A DNA stretch of 55,365 nt from Bacteroidales bacterium (GTDB taxonomy: Bacteria; Bacteroidota; Bacteroidia; Bacteroidales; UBA932), in contig JAFPWG010000009.1 in NCBI GenBank assembly GCA_017395045.1, forward strand, positions 1 through 55,365. Reading direction: 5' to 3'. This document shows, piece by piece, positions 33,605-44,164 of this stretch. The position numbers and the translations under genes are program-made. Below the pieces are notes generated by a model. It saw only the letters and a list, made by a program, of their open reading frames with translations, ran no database searches and was not told the origin of the DNA. Position 1 is the stretch's first letter. Each line of letters begins with the position of its first letter.

Positions 33605-34849
33605 ATGAAACTGAAAGATTCCCTTCCCTTGAAAATCGCCCTGATCGGCGTCGTGGCCCTGTCGATGCTGGTTCCCCTGGCGATGGTCCAGAGCCAGATC
33701 CACGACCGCCAGCGGGCAGCCGATTCCAGCCGTGAAGAGGTGGCGGCCAGTTGGGGACGCGCCCAGACGCTTATCGGTCCCGTCCTGGCGTTCTCCTACG
33801 ACGTCGAGGCACTGGATAAGGAGCAGAAGAAAGCGACGAGACTGGAGACAGCCACGGTCTATCCCCGTTCCCTGTCCTATGATATCGACCTGCCCACCCA
33901 GACGCTGCACCGGTCCATCTACGATATCATGGTTTATGGGTCCGACATCGTAGTCACGGGCGATTTCGTCATCCCCGTCCAGTACGGAGAGAAGGAACTG
34001 AAGGAACAGAAGGTTTCGATGGGGCTGAGCGACCTTCGCGGGATCGACGGCGCCGTGGAAATCACCCTCGGGGACCGGTCCTATTCCTTCCATTCCGGAT
34101 CCGGTGGGAAGGATTTCAGCCGGGCTTCGCTTTCCGAACCCATCGACCTGGACAGGACAGTGATGGATGGGAAGACGGTCCTGCCGTTCCGCCTGAGCTA
34201 TCACGTCCGCGGTTCATCCTCCCTGATGGTCCGTCCTTACGGCGAGACGACCGAGGTAAGGATGCACTCCAACTGCCCGGATCCCTCCTTTACCGGCGAT
34301 TTCCTTCCTGCAGAACGGGAAGTGACAGACGATGGCTTCACGGCGCGCTGGTCCGTGTCCGAAATCAACCGCGGCAATCCGGACGACACCTCCTTCGGCG
34401 TGAACCTGCTGCAAGGGGTTACGCAGTACCAGAAGACGATGCGGTCGGTCAAATACGGCATCCTGGTAATCCTGCTTGTGTTCATTGCAGGGCTGGCAGT
34501 GGAACTGGTGGGAAAGAAGCGGATTGACCTGGTCCAGTATCTGGTAATCGGCCTGTCCCTGGCACTTTTTTATGCGCTGGTGCTTTCTTTCTCTGAATTT
34601 ATGAACTTCTCTCTGGCCTATGCCCTCGCGGCAGTGATGACCGTGGCGGCGCTTTTCGGCTATTTCCGCGGCATCCTCCGCGACAAGACGGCCTGGCTCC
34701 TGACGGCTCTCGTCGCCTTGGCCTATCTGCTCAGTTATGTATTGCTTCAGATGGAGACCTATGCCCTCCTGGCCGGCACACTCCTGCTTTTTGCCCTGCT
34801 GGCCGGTATCATGTACCTGACCCGGAACCTGAACGCTACTTCTCTTTAA
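33605..34849 (+). CDS. creD: CreD-family inner-membrane protein
   Basis: The start is the ATG at 33605, with AAGGA about 10 bases upstream. The 414-residue protein has an N-terminal membrane helix ([20 protein letters not shown]), a periplasmic domain of about 250 residues beginning with QSQIHDRQ and [10 protein letters not shown], and five C-terminal membrane helices (from about 280 on). This is the CreD layout; the E. coli protein is a little longer (about 450). CreD belongs to the CreBC regulon in Enterobacteria and affects envelope integrity, but its molecular function is unknown and no CreBC pair is near. Its last 14 bases overlap the convergent GH95 gene. Confidence 0.88.
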   Translation: MKLKDSLPLKIALIGVVALSMLVPLAMVQSQIHDRQRAADSSREEVAASWGRAQTLIGPVLAFSYDVEALDKEQKKATRLETATVYPRSLSYDIDLPTQTLHRSIYDIMVYGSDIVVTGDFVIPVQYGEKELKEQKVSMGLSDLRGIDGAVEITLGDRSYSFHSGSGGKDFSRASLSEPIDLDRTVMDGKTVLPFRLSYHVRGSSSLMVRPYGETTEVRMHSNCPDPSFTGDFLPAEREVTDDGFTARWSVSEINRGNPDDTSFGVNLLQGVTQYQKTMRSVKYGILVILLVFIAGLAVELVGKKRIDLVQYLVIGLSLALFYALVLSFSEFMNFSLAYALAAVMTVAALFGYFRGILRDKTAWLLTALVALAYLLSYVLLQMETYALLAGTLLLFALLAGIMYLTRNLNATSL

Positions 34850-37160
34850 AGTAAATGACCTGGCCGTCTTTCCACCGGAGGTCCACGGTGGTGCCGCGAC
34901 GGGTCCGGAGGCCCTTGACGGAACCGGAGGGCCAGGCGGAAGGAAGGGCATGGAGCGGCTTGACGGTACCGTCGGGACCGCTGTACAGGAGCATTTCCAT
35001 GACACCGGCGCAACCGCCGAAGTTCCCGTCGATCTGGAAGGGGGAGTGGGCGTCGAAGAGGTTCGGGTAGGTGCCGCCGCCCCGGCGGGCATCTTCGCCC
35101 CGGTAGCGGTCCGGGCTCACATAACGGAGGAGCCGGCGGTACATCTTGTAGGCGCTTTCCCCGTCACCCAGACGGGCATACAGGTTGATGCGCCAGCCGC
35201 AGCTCCAGCCGGTAGTCTCGAAGCCTTTGATTTCCAAAGTTTTCAGTGCTGCAACAGCATAGGGCCCCGTCGTTATCTGGTGGCCCGGGTATGCACCGAT
35301 CAGGTGCGACTGGTGACGGTGGCGGGGCTCCCAGTCCTGCCAGTCGTAGTACCATTCCTGCAGGTTGCCGGCGGCACCGATCCGGTAAGGGTGAAGACGG
35401 GCAAGCACGTCCGAAGCCTCTGCGATGAAGTCTTCATCTACCGCCAGTTCCCGGGCTGCCGCAACGGCATCCGTGAGGCACTCGCGGACGATGGCGAGAT
35501 CCGCCGTGGCACCATACAGGGTGGCGCCCGCAAAGCCGTCCGGCGTAATGTAGATGTTTTCGGGGGAGGTGCCGGGTGAGGTGATCAGTTCGCCGTCTTT
35601 CTCTATGAGCCAGTCCATGCAGAATTCGGCGGCCCCCTTCAGGACCGGATAGTCTTCCCCGAGGGCGGTCCGGTCGCGGGAATAGAGGAAGTGTTCCCAC
35701 AGATGGGTGGACAGCCAGGCGCCGCCCATCGTCCAGTTCGCCCAGGAGGGGTCTCCGGTTCCCAGGCCCACGGGCGTGGCCATGGCCCAGATATCGGAGT
35801 TGTGTCCCGCGTTCCAGCCGCGGCTGGTTCCGTACAGGCGCCGGGAGACAGGCTCGCCGATCCTGCTCAGGTTATGGATGAAGGAACGGAGGACATTGTG
35901 CATTTCCGGAAGTCCGGCGGCCTCCGCGGGCCAGTAATTCTCCTCCAGGTTGATGTTGATGGTGTAGTTGCAGCTCCACGGCGGGTCCATGCTCTCGCTC
36001 CAGAGACCCTGCAGGTTGGCGGGAACGCCTTCCGTCCGGGAAGAGGAGATCAGGAGATATCTACCGTATTGATAGTAAAGTGCTTCCAGTTCCGGGTTCG
36101 CTTCGCCGAAGTCCGTGTAGCGTTTCAGCTGGACGTCGGTGGGAAGGACGCGGACGGAGTCCGGCGTCGCGCCCAGGTCGATGGAAACGCGGTCGAAGAG
36201 TTCCCGGTAGTCGGCTTCGTGGCGGGACAGGAGGCGGCTGTATCCGGCGGAACGGGCGGCTTTGAGGTTTGCGTCGGCAAGTTCGCGGAAAGGCTTGCCT
36301 TCCTTCACGGGATCCTTGTCGAAACCGTTGAAACTCGTAGCGTTGACTACGTACAGCGTAGCTTCCCGGATGCCGTTCAGCAGGAGGGCATCCTCCGCTG
36401 CGGAAACGCTTCCGCCGTTTGCATCGACGGCCAGACGCGTACGGAAATGGATGCCTCGCTCCGGATCGTACAGGTATCGTTCCGGACTCACTTCCGTGTG
36501 GGAATAATAGCCGGGATAGGTGTGCCAGGCGGCATATCCGTCCACGGTCATCCCTTCGTCCGAGGCCTTCGACTCATGCGGAAGGGGAGTGTCCAGCGAA
36601 ATCCGGGCGTTCACGGGCGATTCCGAGACGATATGGATGACGATCACCGAGTCCGGGGCCGAGGCGAAAACCTCACTCCGGAACAGGGCTCCGTCCCTCA
36701 GATACGAAGCCGTGGCCACGGCGCGAGAGAGGTCGAGCGTGCGCGAATAGCCCGTCACGGCGCAGGAGTCATAGTCGATCCGGAGTGTCCCCAGCGGCAT
36801 GTAGCTTTCACTGAAATGCCCCTGCAGGCCCCTCTGGAGCTGTTCTGCGGCGGCATAGTCCTCCTTGTCCAGGGCTTCGCGGACAGCCTTCAGGGCAGTC
36901 GCTCCGTCACCGCCCAGGCCCAGTTTGGCGATGTCGGGATGATCCGTTCCCTGGTCGGGCTCTCCGGTCCACAGAGTGATGTCGTTGAGGGAAAGGTGCT
37001 CATGGACCGGGTCGCCGTACACCATGGCGCCCAACCGGCCGTTTCCTACGGGCAGGGCCTCCTCGAAATAGGTCGCCGGCCGGTCATAATGCAGGACCAG
37101 GTCACTTTGCGGCACCGAACAGGAAGCCAGGAGGAGCAGCGGAAGGAGAATGCGTTTCAT
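34836..37160 (-). CDS. GH95 lipoprotein, alpha-L-fucosidase / alpha-L-galactosidase family
   Basis: The 774-residue protein has a lipoprotein signal (LLASC, Cys14) and the full GH95 order of N-terminal beta domain ([27 protein letters not shown]) and (alpha/alpha)6 barrel, then a C-terminal beta domain. The general acid is Glu534 in [10 protein letters not shown]. The substrate-site strand reads [14 protein letters not shown]: Asn402 and Asn404 match the conserved Asn pair, but the position that is His in the bifidobacterial alpha-1,2-fucosidase AfcA is Thr400. As I recall, Thr there occurs in the alpha-L-galactosidase from a Bacteroides ovatus xylan locus, where it makes room for the sugar's O6. 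It lies 24 bases downstream of the HTCS gene in one transcript. Confidence 0.92.
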   Translation of the reverse strand: MKRILLPLLLLASCSVPQSDLVLHYDRPATYFEEALPVGNGRLGAMVYGDPVHEHLSLNDITLWTGEPDQGTDHPDIAKLGLGGDGATALKAVREALDKEDYAAAEQLQRGLQGHFSESYMPLGTLRIDYDSCAVTGYSRTLDLSRAVATASYLRDGALFRSEVFASAPDSVIVIHIVSESPVNARISLDTPLPHESKASDEGMTVDGYAAWHTYPGYYSHTEVSPERYLYDPERGIHFRTRLAVDANGGSVSAAEDALLLNGIREATLYVVNATSFNGFDKDPVKEGKPFRELADANLKAARSAGYSRLLSRHEADYRELFDRVSIDLGATPDSVRVLPTDVQLKRYTDFGEANPELEALYYQYGRYLLISSSRTEGVPANLQGLWSESMDPPWSCNYTININLEENYWPAEAAGLPEMHNVLRSFIHNLSRIGEPVSRRLYGTSRGWNAGHNSDIWAMATPVGLGTGDPSWANWTMGGAWLSTHLWEHFLYSRDRTALGEDYPVLKGAAEFCMDWLIEKDGELITSPGTSPENIYITPDGFAGATLYGATADLAIVRECLTDAVAAARELAVDEDFIAEASDVLARLHPYRIGAAGNLQEWYYDWQDWEPRHRHQSHLIGAYPGHQITTGPYAVAALKTLEIKGFETTGWSCGWRINLYARLGDGESAYKMYRRLLRYVSPDRYRGEDARRGGGTYPNLFDAHSPFQIDGNFGGCAGVMEMLLYSGPDGTVKPLHALPSAWPSGSVKGLRTRRGTTVDLRWKDGQVIYFKEK

Positions 37161-37184
37161 ATCCGAAAGATAGGAATTTTTCTG

Positions 37185-40100
37185 CTATCCCACGTACTCC
37201 GACGGCGGGACGCCGAACTGCTTCTTGAAGGAGGTGGAGAAGTGCGACAAGGTATTGAAACCGGTCATATAGGCGATTTCGGACATGTTGTATTTCCCTT
37301 CCTTCAGGAGGTCGGCCGCTCGGTTCAGTTTATACCGCTTGAAGAAGACGCTGGGATTCTCGCCGGTAAGTCCCTTGACCTTGTAGTAGAACTTCGTACG
37401 GGAGATCTTCATGAGTTCCGTGATGCGGGTGATGTCCAGGTCCACATTGGCCAGTTCCTTCTCCATCAGCTCGTAGAGTTCCTTCATGAAGGCGGCGTCG
37501 CGCGGTGAGAGGGCCTCAGGGGCAATCTCTTCCGTGGTCGTAACCGAACCCAGCTGGCGGTGCAGCTTCTCCCGGTTCTCCAGGAGGGATTTCACGAGAG
37601 CCAGCAGGTAGGCAGGCTGGAAGGGCTTGGTGACGTATGCGTCAGCCCCTTCCCGCAGGCCCTGGACCTGGTTTTCCACGGCCACCTTGGCCGTGACGAG
37701 CACCACGGGGATGTGGCTCAGCTGCAGGTCGGCCTTGATGGCCTTGCAGAGCTCATAGCCGCTCATGCCGGGCATGACGACGTCGGAGATGACCAGGTCG
37801 GGTATTTCGTCCTCCATGCCTTTCAGGGCGGAGGTGGCGTCGAAATACACGGACACGTTGTAGTACGGGTTCAGGAGCATCTTCACGTAGTTGGCCACGT
37901 CGATGTCGTCGTCCACGACGGCGACCCGCTTGCGGGAATCATCGTCCAGGGGGGTCTCGGAGGGCATTTCCACGGCTGACGGGGCGGGGATGTCATAGAC
38001 GGGCTGGATTTCGCTCCGCTCATCCTCGGTATAGGACGATGCGCTCACGGGGAGAAGGAGGCTGAATACGGCGCCGCCTTCCGGGCGGTTCGCCGCCTTG
38101 ATATAACCGTGATGCAGGCCGGCCAGTACACGGGCGTAGAACAGGCCGATGCCGGATCCATGCGTATCACCCTGGTTATCAGCCTGGTAGAACCGCTCGA
38201 AAATTTTCTCCAGCTCTCCTTCCGGGATACCCCGTCCCGTGTCGGATACCGTGATCTGCGCATACTGGTTGTCCCTGTCGGCCTCTGTCAACGGGAACGA
38301 GGTGCCGGCCTCTTCCCGGGGCACTACGTCGAAGGCAAGCGTCACCCGTCCGCCGGAGGGAGTGAATTTCATCGCATTGGACAGGAGGTTCATCACGATT
38401 TTCTGCACCTTGTCCACATCGGCCCACATCGTGAAGGAGTCTTCCAGACCGAAGGTGGCGAGTTCGATGCCCTTGGATCCGGCATTGAACCGGAACAGAT
38501 CGGCGATTCCTTTCAAAGGTGCGACGATGTCGCCTTTCGCGACTTTCAGCTGCAGTTTCTTGTTGCCGATGCGGTTGAAATCCAGGAGCTGGTTCACCAG
38601 CGAGAGCATCCAGGTGGCACTCCGCTGGATGACACCGACCAGCTGGCGGTCCTGCCCCTTGATGCCGTCGGAGGCGGAGAGCTGGGATACCGGTCCGGCA
38701 ATCATCGTGAGCGGGGTCCGGAACTCGTGGGCTACGTTGGCGAAATAGTTCATCTGGATCTTGTTCAGCCGCTGTTCCTGTTCCTTTTCCTGCTCCGCCC
38801 GTTCCCGCTCGCGGCGCACCTCCCGGATATGCCTTGCGGCCTCTTTCCGGACGCGGCGGATGTGGCGGTAGAAAGTCCACAGGACGCCCAGCATAAACAG
38901 ACCCGCGAGGCTGAACAGCAGGATGGCCCACCAACTCTGGTACCAGGGAGGAAGCACCTTGACATTCAAGGCCTTCTCCGTTTCCACGATGCTTTGGTTA
39001 TTGTTCGTGATGCGTACCCGGAACCGGTATTTTCCGGCGGGGACATTGGAATAGTAGGCTTCGTGGTTGTTGCGGGCGTCGACCCAGTCCCGGTCGAAAC
39101 CTTCCATCATGTAATAATAGTGCGTGCGCTCGTGTTCGCTGTAATCCAGGGCGGCGAAGGAGATGCTGAAGGCATTCTGGTCATCCCGGATGGTGATGTC
39201 CGGTTCCAGGCTCAGGTCCTTGTCGATGGGACTGTTCTCTCCGGGTACGACCAGGCGGTTGTGGACACTGAGGTTTTCAAAGACGAGCGGGACCTGCCGT
39301 TTCTGGGGGACGTCCAGCGGGTTGAACCAGGTGAGGCCGTGCGTTCCGCCGAAAACCAGCGTTCCATCCGGAAGGACGCAGGAGGCGCGGTGGGAGAACT
39401 GGTTCCCGCCGATGCCGTCCGCTTCGTAATAATTGACGAACCGGTTCACGGTACGGTCGTATTTCCCGAGTCCGTTCATCGTTGATACCCAGATATTTCC
39501 CTGGCGATCTTCCTCGATGGAGGAGATGTCCATGCAGGGAACGCCGTCCACGGGAGCGGTCGCATCGTCCTTCCTGCTGTGCCGTAGCAGGCCGTTGGCG
39601 GTGGTCCCTACCCACAGGTCGCCGGCGCTGTCTTTCAGCAGGGCGGTGGAGGTCAGTACGGAACGACGTATGCAGACAGCCCGTTCCTTGTCGGGAAGGT
39701 TCAGGGTTTCCACCTCGTCCGTATTGGTATCTATCCTTTGGAGCGGCATCTCGGAGACCGCGGCGATGAGATATCCGTGATCCGAAATGCACAGGTCCCG
39801 GACATAGGTCGTCTGGAGCTGCTCCGTCAGGGGTACGTACTTCTTGGACCGGTCGGACTTGTCGTAGCACAGCAGCGTGGACACGGTGCCGCCGATCCAG
39901 ATCCGTCCCCGTCCGTCCTCCATGATGGAAAAGGGATTGAAGATACCGGCGGTGTCCAGTACCTTGAAGCTCCTGCCGTCGTATCGGGTGCGGTATACGA
40001 TGTATTTGTTCATGAAAAGCAGCCACAGCTCTCCGTCGGAGTCGCAGAACACCCTGGAGCAGCGGTTGTATCCTACGTTGATGTCCGGCATAAGGCTCGA

Positions 40101-41246
40101 GACATCCACGGAAAGGAGTTCCTTCCGGTCCAGGTCATAAACCCAAAGACCATCCCGCAAGGTGGTGATCCACAGTCGGTTCTGCTTGTCCAGGCACAGG
40201 GATGTCACCGTCTTCCGGGCAAAGGCGGAGGTGAGGAACTTGTTGCTGTTGAACTGGTCTTTGTAGTGGTAGGAGACCGAGTAACCCTGGTCGGTCGTCC
40301 CCACCCACAGGTTCTGGCGGCTGTCCAGGAACAGGGTGCGGATCTCCGAATCGGGGATGTTGAAGGGGAATCCGGCATCGTTCTGGTGCAGGACCTTCCC
40401 CGACGACCGGTTGTAGCAAAACATTCCCTTGCCGATCACATTCAGGAGGATGCTCTGCGCATCGACCGGGTAGAGGATGTCGATATCCCCGTTCATCAAC
40501 CGGGACTCTTTCCGGATGGCGTCGGGAAGTTCCTTCCAGCTCCGGGTACGGCTGTCGAAAATGCTGAGCCGGCCCATGCCGGACATCCAGTACTCACCGT
40601 TTCCGGCGTTGATGATATGGTAAACGACATGGGGTGTCGGATAGGAGGAGACCAGGGAGAAGTCGTCGGTGCTGTAGCAGTTGAGGGCCATGCCTCCGTC
40701 CGAGACGATCCACAGCAGGTTGCCGTCCAGCACGGAATAGGGGAAACTGAACGCATTGAAGTCCCGGATAACGGGACGGAAATGCCCTTCGGTCTCATCA
40801 TACAGGAAGAGGGAAGAGGAATTGCTCATCAGGAGCTTTCCATCCATCGTCTCCCAGAACCGGTTGGCGTTCCGCCCGTCGCCCAGGACGGGAACGCGGC
40901 GGAAACCGCCCTGATCCGTACGGAAGGCGATGCCGTCCGACGTTCCGGCCCAAAGCCTGCCTTCATTGGTGCGGAACACGACGTTGACCTGGTTGCCGGG
41001 AAGGCCCAGCGTGTCATCGGAGCAGAAATATTGATGGTATTCGTGGACGCTGTATTTGTCCAGCCCCCGGGCCGTGGCTATCCAGATATGGCCGTCGGCG
41101 TCTTCGGCGAAGGAATTCACCTGCTGGTTGGACAGCCGGTCGGAAACGACAATGCCGCTTTCCGAGGGGAAAGGCAGGGGCGCTTCCCGGTGACCGCATG
41201 CCGAAAGGAACATGACGAGGCCAAGGAGGGTCGGTGCAATTTTCAT
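37185..41246 (-). CDS. Hybrid two-component system sensor-regulator (HTCS)
   Basis: I start at the ATG at 41246 (MKIAPTLLGLVMFLSACG). The 1353-residue protein is a complete HTCS. It has a periplasmic two-component propeller (about 40-650; repeats such as IWIATARGLDKY, LWVGTTDQGYSV, IWVSTMNGLGKY) and a Y_Y_Y domain (about 690-765; THYYYMMEGFDRDW). One membrane helix follows (about 773-795), then the histidine kinase with His840 in VAHEFRTPLTM and ATPase motifs DTGRGIPEG and GSGIGLF. The receiver has Asp1155 in LVISDVVMPG and Lys1207, and an AraC HTH ends the protein (about 1260-1353). It senses an oligosaccharide in the periplasm and controls nearby PUL B genes. It probably controls the GH95 behind it and the divergent esterase block. 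Confidence 0.97.
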   Translation of the reverse strand: MKIAPTLLGLVMFLSACGHREAPLPFPSESGIVVSDRLSNQQVNSFAEDADGHIWIATARGLDKYSVHEYHQYFCSDDTLGLPGNQVNVVFRTNEGRLWAGTSDGIAFRTDQGGFRRVPVLGDGRNANRFWETMDGKLLMSNSSSLFLYDETEGHFRPVIRDFNAFSFPYSVLDGNLLWIVSDGGMALNCYSTDDFSLVSSYPTPHVVYHIINAGNGEYWMSGMGRLSIFDSRTRSWKELPDAIRKESRLMNGDIDILYPVDAQSILLNVIGKGMFCYNRSSGKVLHQNDAGFPFNIPDSEIRTLFLDSRQNLWVGTTDQGYSVSYHYKDQFNSNKFLTSAFARKTVTSLCLDKQNRLWITTLRDGLWVYDLDRKELLSVDVSSLMPDINVGYNRCSRVFCDSDGELWLLFMNKYIVYRTRYDGRSFKVLDTAGIFNPFSIMEDGRGRIWIGGTVSTLLCYDKSDRSKKYVPLTEQLQTTYVRDLCISDHGYLIAAVSEMPLQRIDTNTDEVETLNLPDKERAVCIRRSVLTSTALLKDSAGDLWVGTTANGLLRHSRKDDATAPVDGVPCMDISSIEEDRQGNIWVSTMNGLGKYDRTVNRFVNYYEADGIGGNQFSHRASCVLPDGTLVFGGTHGLTWFNPLDVPQKRQVPLVFENLSVHNRLVVPGENSPIDKDLSLEPDITIRDDQNAFSISFAALDYSEHERTHYYYMMEGFDRDWVDARNNHEAYYSNVPAGKYRFRVRITNNNQSIVETEKALNVKVLPPWYQSWWAILLFSLAGLFMLGVLWTFYRHIRRVRKEAARHIREVRRERERAEQEKEQEQRLNKIQMNYFANVAHEFRTPLTMIAGPVSQLSASDGIKGQDRQLVGVIQRSATWMLSLVNQLLDFNRIGNKKLQLKVAKGDIVAPLKGIADLFRFNAGSKGIELATFGLEDSFTMWADVDKVQKIVMNLLSNAMKFTPSGGRVTLAFDVVPREEAGTSFPLTEADRDNQYAQITVSDTGRGIPEGELEKIFERFYQADNQGDTHGSGIGLFYARVLAGLHHGYIKAANRPEGGAVFSLLLPVSASSYTEDERSEIQPVYDIPAPSAVEMPSETPLDDDSRKRVAVVDDDIDVANYVKMLLNPYYNVSVYFDATSALKGMEDEIPDLVISDVVMPGMSGYELCKAIKADLQLSHIPVVLVTAKVAVENQVQGLREGADAYVTKPFQPAYLLALVKSLLENREKLHRQLGSVTTTEEIAPEALSPRDAAFMKELYELMEKELANVDLDITRITELMKISRTKFYYKVKGLTGENPSVFFKRYKLNRAADLLKEGKYNMSEIAYMTGFNTLSHFSTSFKKQFGVPPSEYVG

Positions 41247-41411
41247 GGCAAGTTTGGCGTTAGTGGCGATAAAGATAATGATTTTTGAACAAATACGCAT
41301 AAAAATGAACATGCCCCATCCCGGGCGGTACAACCGAGAAAGAAATTGAAAAGACGGGAAAAGGAATCCCCTGGAAAAACAGGATATTTGTATTGGTAAA
41401 ACCGGACGCAT

Positions 41412-42866
41412 ATGACACTGAAACCTTCCTATGCCCTTTTCGGCGCTTTGTTCCTCCTTTCTGCCTGCGGTCAGCCCGCCCGGCAGCGCAGCGAATGCCT
41501 CGGAAGCCTGGTGACTTCCTCCAAGGCGACGACAGTCCAGACGGAGTCGGGCCCCGTGGCCGGCTACATTGACGACGGAGTGTATATCTACAAAGGGATC
41601 CCCTATGCCCGGGCGGAGCGTTTCCAGCCGGCCGTCGATCCGGAACCCTGGAAGGAGGTACGTCCCAGCCGCGCGTATGGGCCCACGGCTCCCGCTCCTG
41701 CCCGTTCCGGCTGGTGGTCCGACGACCAGGCGTTCACGATGCATTGGGACGACGGCTTCCATGATGAGGATTGTCTACGTGTAAATATATGGACATCAGG
41801 CATTTCTGATGGCGGTAAACGGCCTGTTATGGTTTGGCTGCACGGGGGCGGTTTCCGGGAGGGCTCCGGGCAGGAGCTCATTTGCTATGACGGTACGAAT
41901 CTCGCCCGGGACCATGGTGTGGTGGTCGTTTCCCTGAATCACCGGCTCAACGTCCTCGGTTTCCTGGACCTGAGCGCCTATGGGGCCAAATACGCCCACA
42001 GCGGCAATCTGGGGATGATGGACATCGTCAAGGCCCTGGAATGGGTCCGGAGCAACATTGCCGGTTTCGGCGGCGATCCTTTCAACGTGACCATCTTCGG
42101 ACAGAGCGGCGGTGGCGGAAAGGTGTCTGCCTTGATGGCGATGCCTTCCGCAAAGGGCCTTTTCTCCAAAGCCATCGTAGAGAGCGGCTCCATTACAAAT
42201 CTCCTGGATCCCAAATATTCCCGCCGCGTTGGTGCGGCTACCGTCGCGAACCTGGGCCTGAATCCTTCCCGGGTCGAAGAGATCAACGACGTCCCGTACG
42301 ACCGCCTGCTTGCGGCCTATGATGCGGCGCTGAAGACCGTATGTGAGGAGGCGAGGCAGGACGGTGTCTTCCCGTCCAATTTCCTGGACGCCATCCTTTT
42401 CGGGCAGGTTCCGGTCGTGGACGGGGAGATCATTCCCGCCCAGCCTTCATCGCCGGAGGCACTGGCCCTGTCCAAGGATGTCCCGGTCATCATCGGCACG
42501 GTCTATCATGAATTCACCCGCGACCAGGAGGATCCGATTTTCAAGCCGCTCGCCCTTCAGCAGGCTGCCGACCGCGTCGCGGCGGGCTGTGCACCGGTCT
42601 ATTTCTACCAGTTCACCTGGGAGTCCCCGGTTTTGGACGGAGCCCTGGGCAGCACCCATTGCATCGAGATTCCCTTCGTTTTCGACAATGTCCTCCTGCA
42701 CCGCACCTTCACGGGCGGGGGAGAGGATGCCGTCGAGCTGGGACATCGCATGAGCCGGGCCTGGACGAGCTTTGCAAAGACCGGCGTTCCTTCCTTTGCA
42801 GGGGTGCCGGCCTGGGAACCTTATCCCAGGACCCTGGACATCAATATCGATTCCAAACTGAGGTGA
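41412..42866 (+). CDS. Type B carboxylesterase lipoprotein, shortened
   Basis: The 484-residue protein has a lipoprotein signal (LLSAC, Cys19) and the alpha/beta-hydrolase core of type B carboxylesterases: oxyanion loop VWLHGGGF, nucleophile Ser232 in FGQSGGGG, acid Glu367 in GTVYHEFT and His416 in GSTHCIEIPFVF. The Glu-to-His spacing is 49 residues, roughly 40 fewer than usual, so a helical segment before APVYFYQFTWESP is missing without breaking the frame. Such esterases in glycan loci may remove acyl groups from decorated polysaccharides. A GATATTTG box lies about 25 bases upstream. It is the first gene rightward of the HTCS. Confidence 0.87.
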   Translation: MTLKPSYALFGALFLLSACGQPARQRSECLGSLVTSSKATTVQTESGPVAGYIDDGVYIYKGIPYARAERFQPAVDPEPWKEVRPSRAYGPTAPAPARSGWWSDDQAFTMHWDDGFHDEDCLRVNIWTSGISDGGKRPVMVWLHGGGFREGSGQELICYDGTNLARDHGVVVVSLNHRLNVLGFLDLSAYGAKYAHSGNLGMMDIVKALEWVRSNIAGFGGDPFNVTIFGQSGGGGKVSALMAMPSAKGLFSKAIVESGSITNLLDPKYSRRVGAATVANLGLNPSRVEEINDVPYDRLLAAYDAALKTVCEEARQDGVFPSNFLDAILFGQVPVVDGEIIPAQPSSPEALALSKDVPVIIGTVYHEFTRDQEDPIFKPLALQQAADRVAAGCAPVYFYQFTWESPVLDGALGSTHCIEIPFVFDNVLLHRTFTGGGEDAVELGHRMSRAWTSFAKTGVPSFAGVPAWEPYPRTLDINIDSKLR

Positions 42867-42897
42867 TGCCGGACATTGGAAAACGATTGATTATTCG

Positions 42898-42905
42898 TAT
42901 ATTTG
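42898..42905 (+). promoter_or_regulatory. -7 box of the CE1-type esterase / GH3 operon
   Basis: TATATTTG is a full TAnnTTTG match lying 18 bases before the ATG at 42924. It indicates a separate promoter for the esterase, GH3 and hydrolase block. Confidence 0.55.
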
Positions 42906-42914
42906 TTTAATTAA

Positions 42915-44144
<1,230 letters not shown>

Positions 44145-44164
44145 GAAATAACCACTGATATCAT

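Noticed and set aside
33554-34204. N-terminal extension of ettA
   Set aside because: The extra residues are antisense to creD and lie upstream of the ettA -7 box; EttA proteins begin at the chosen ATG.
39738-41288. 516-codon plus-strand frame opposite the HTCS sensor
   Set aside because: Lies wholly antisense to the propeller region and lacks any family signature.
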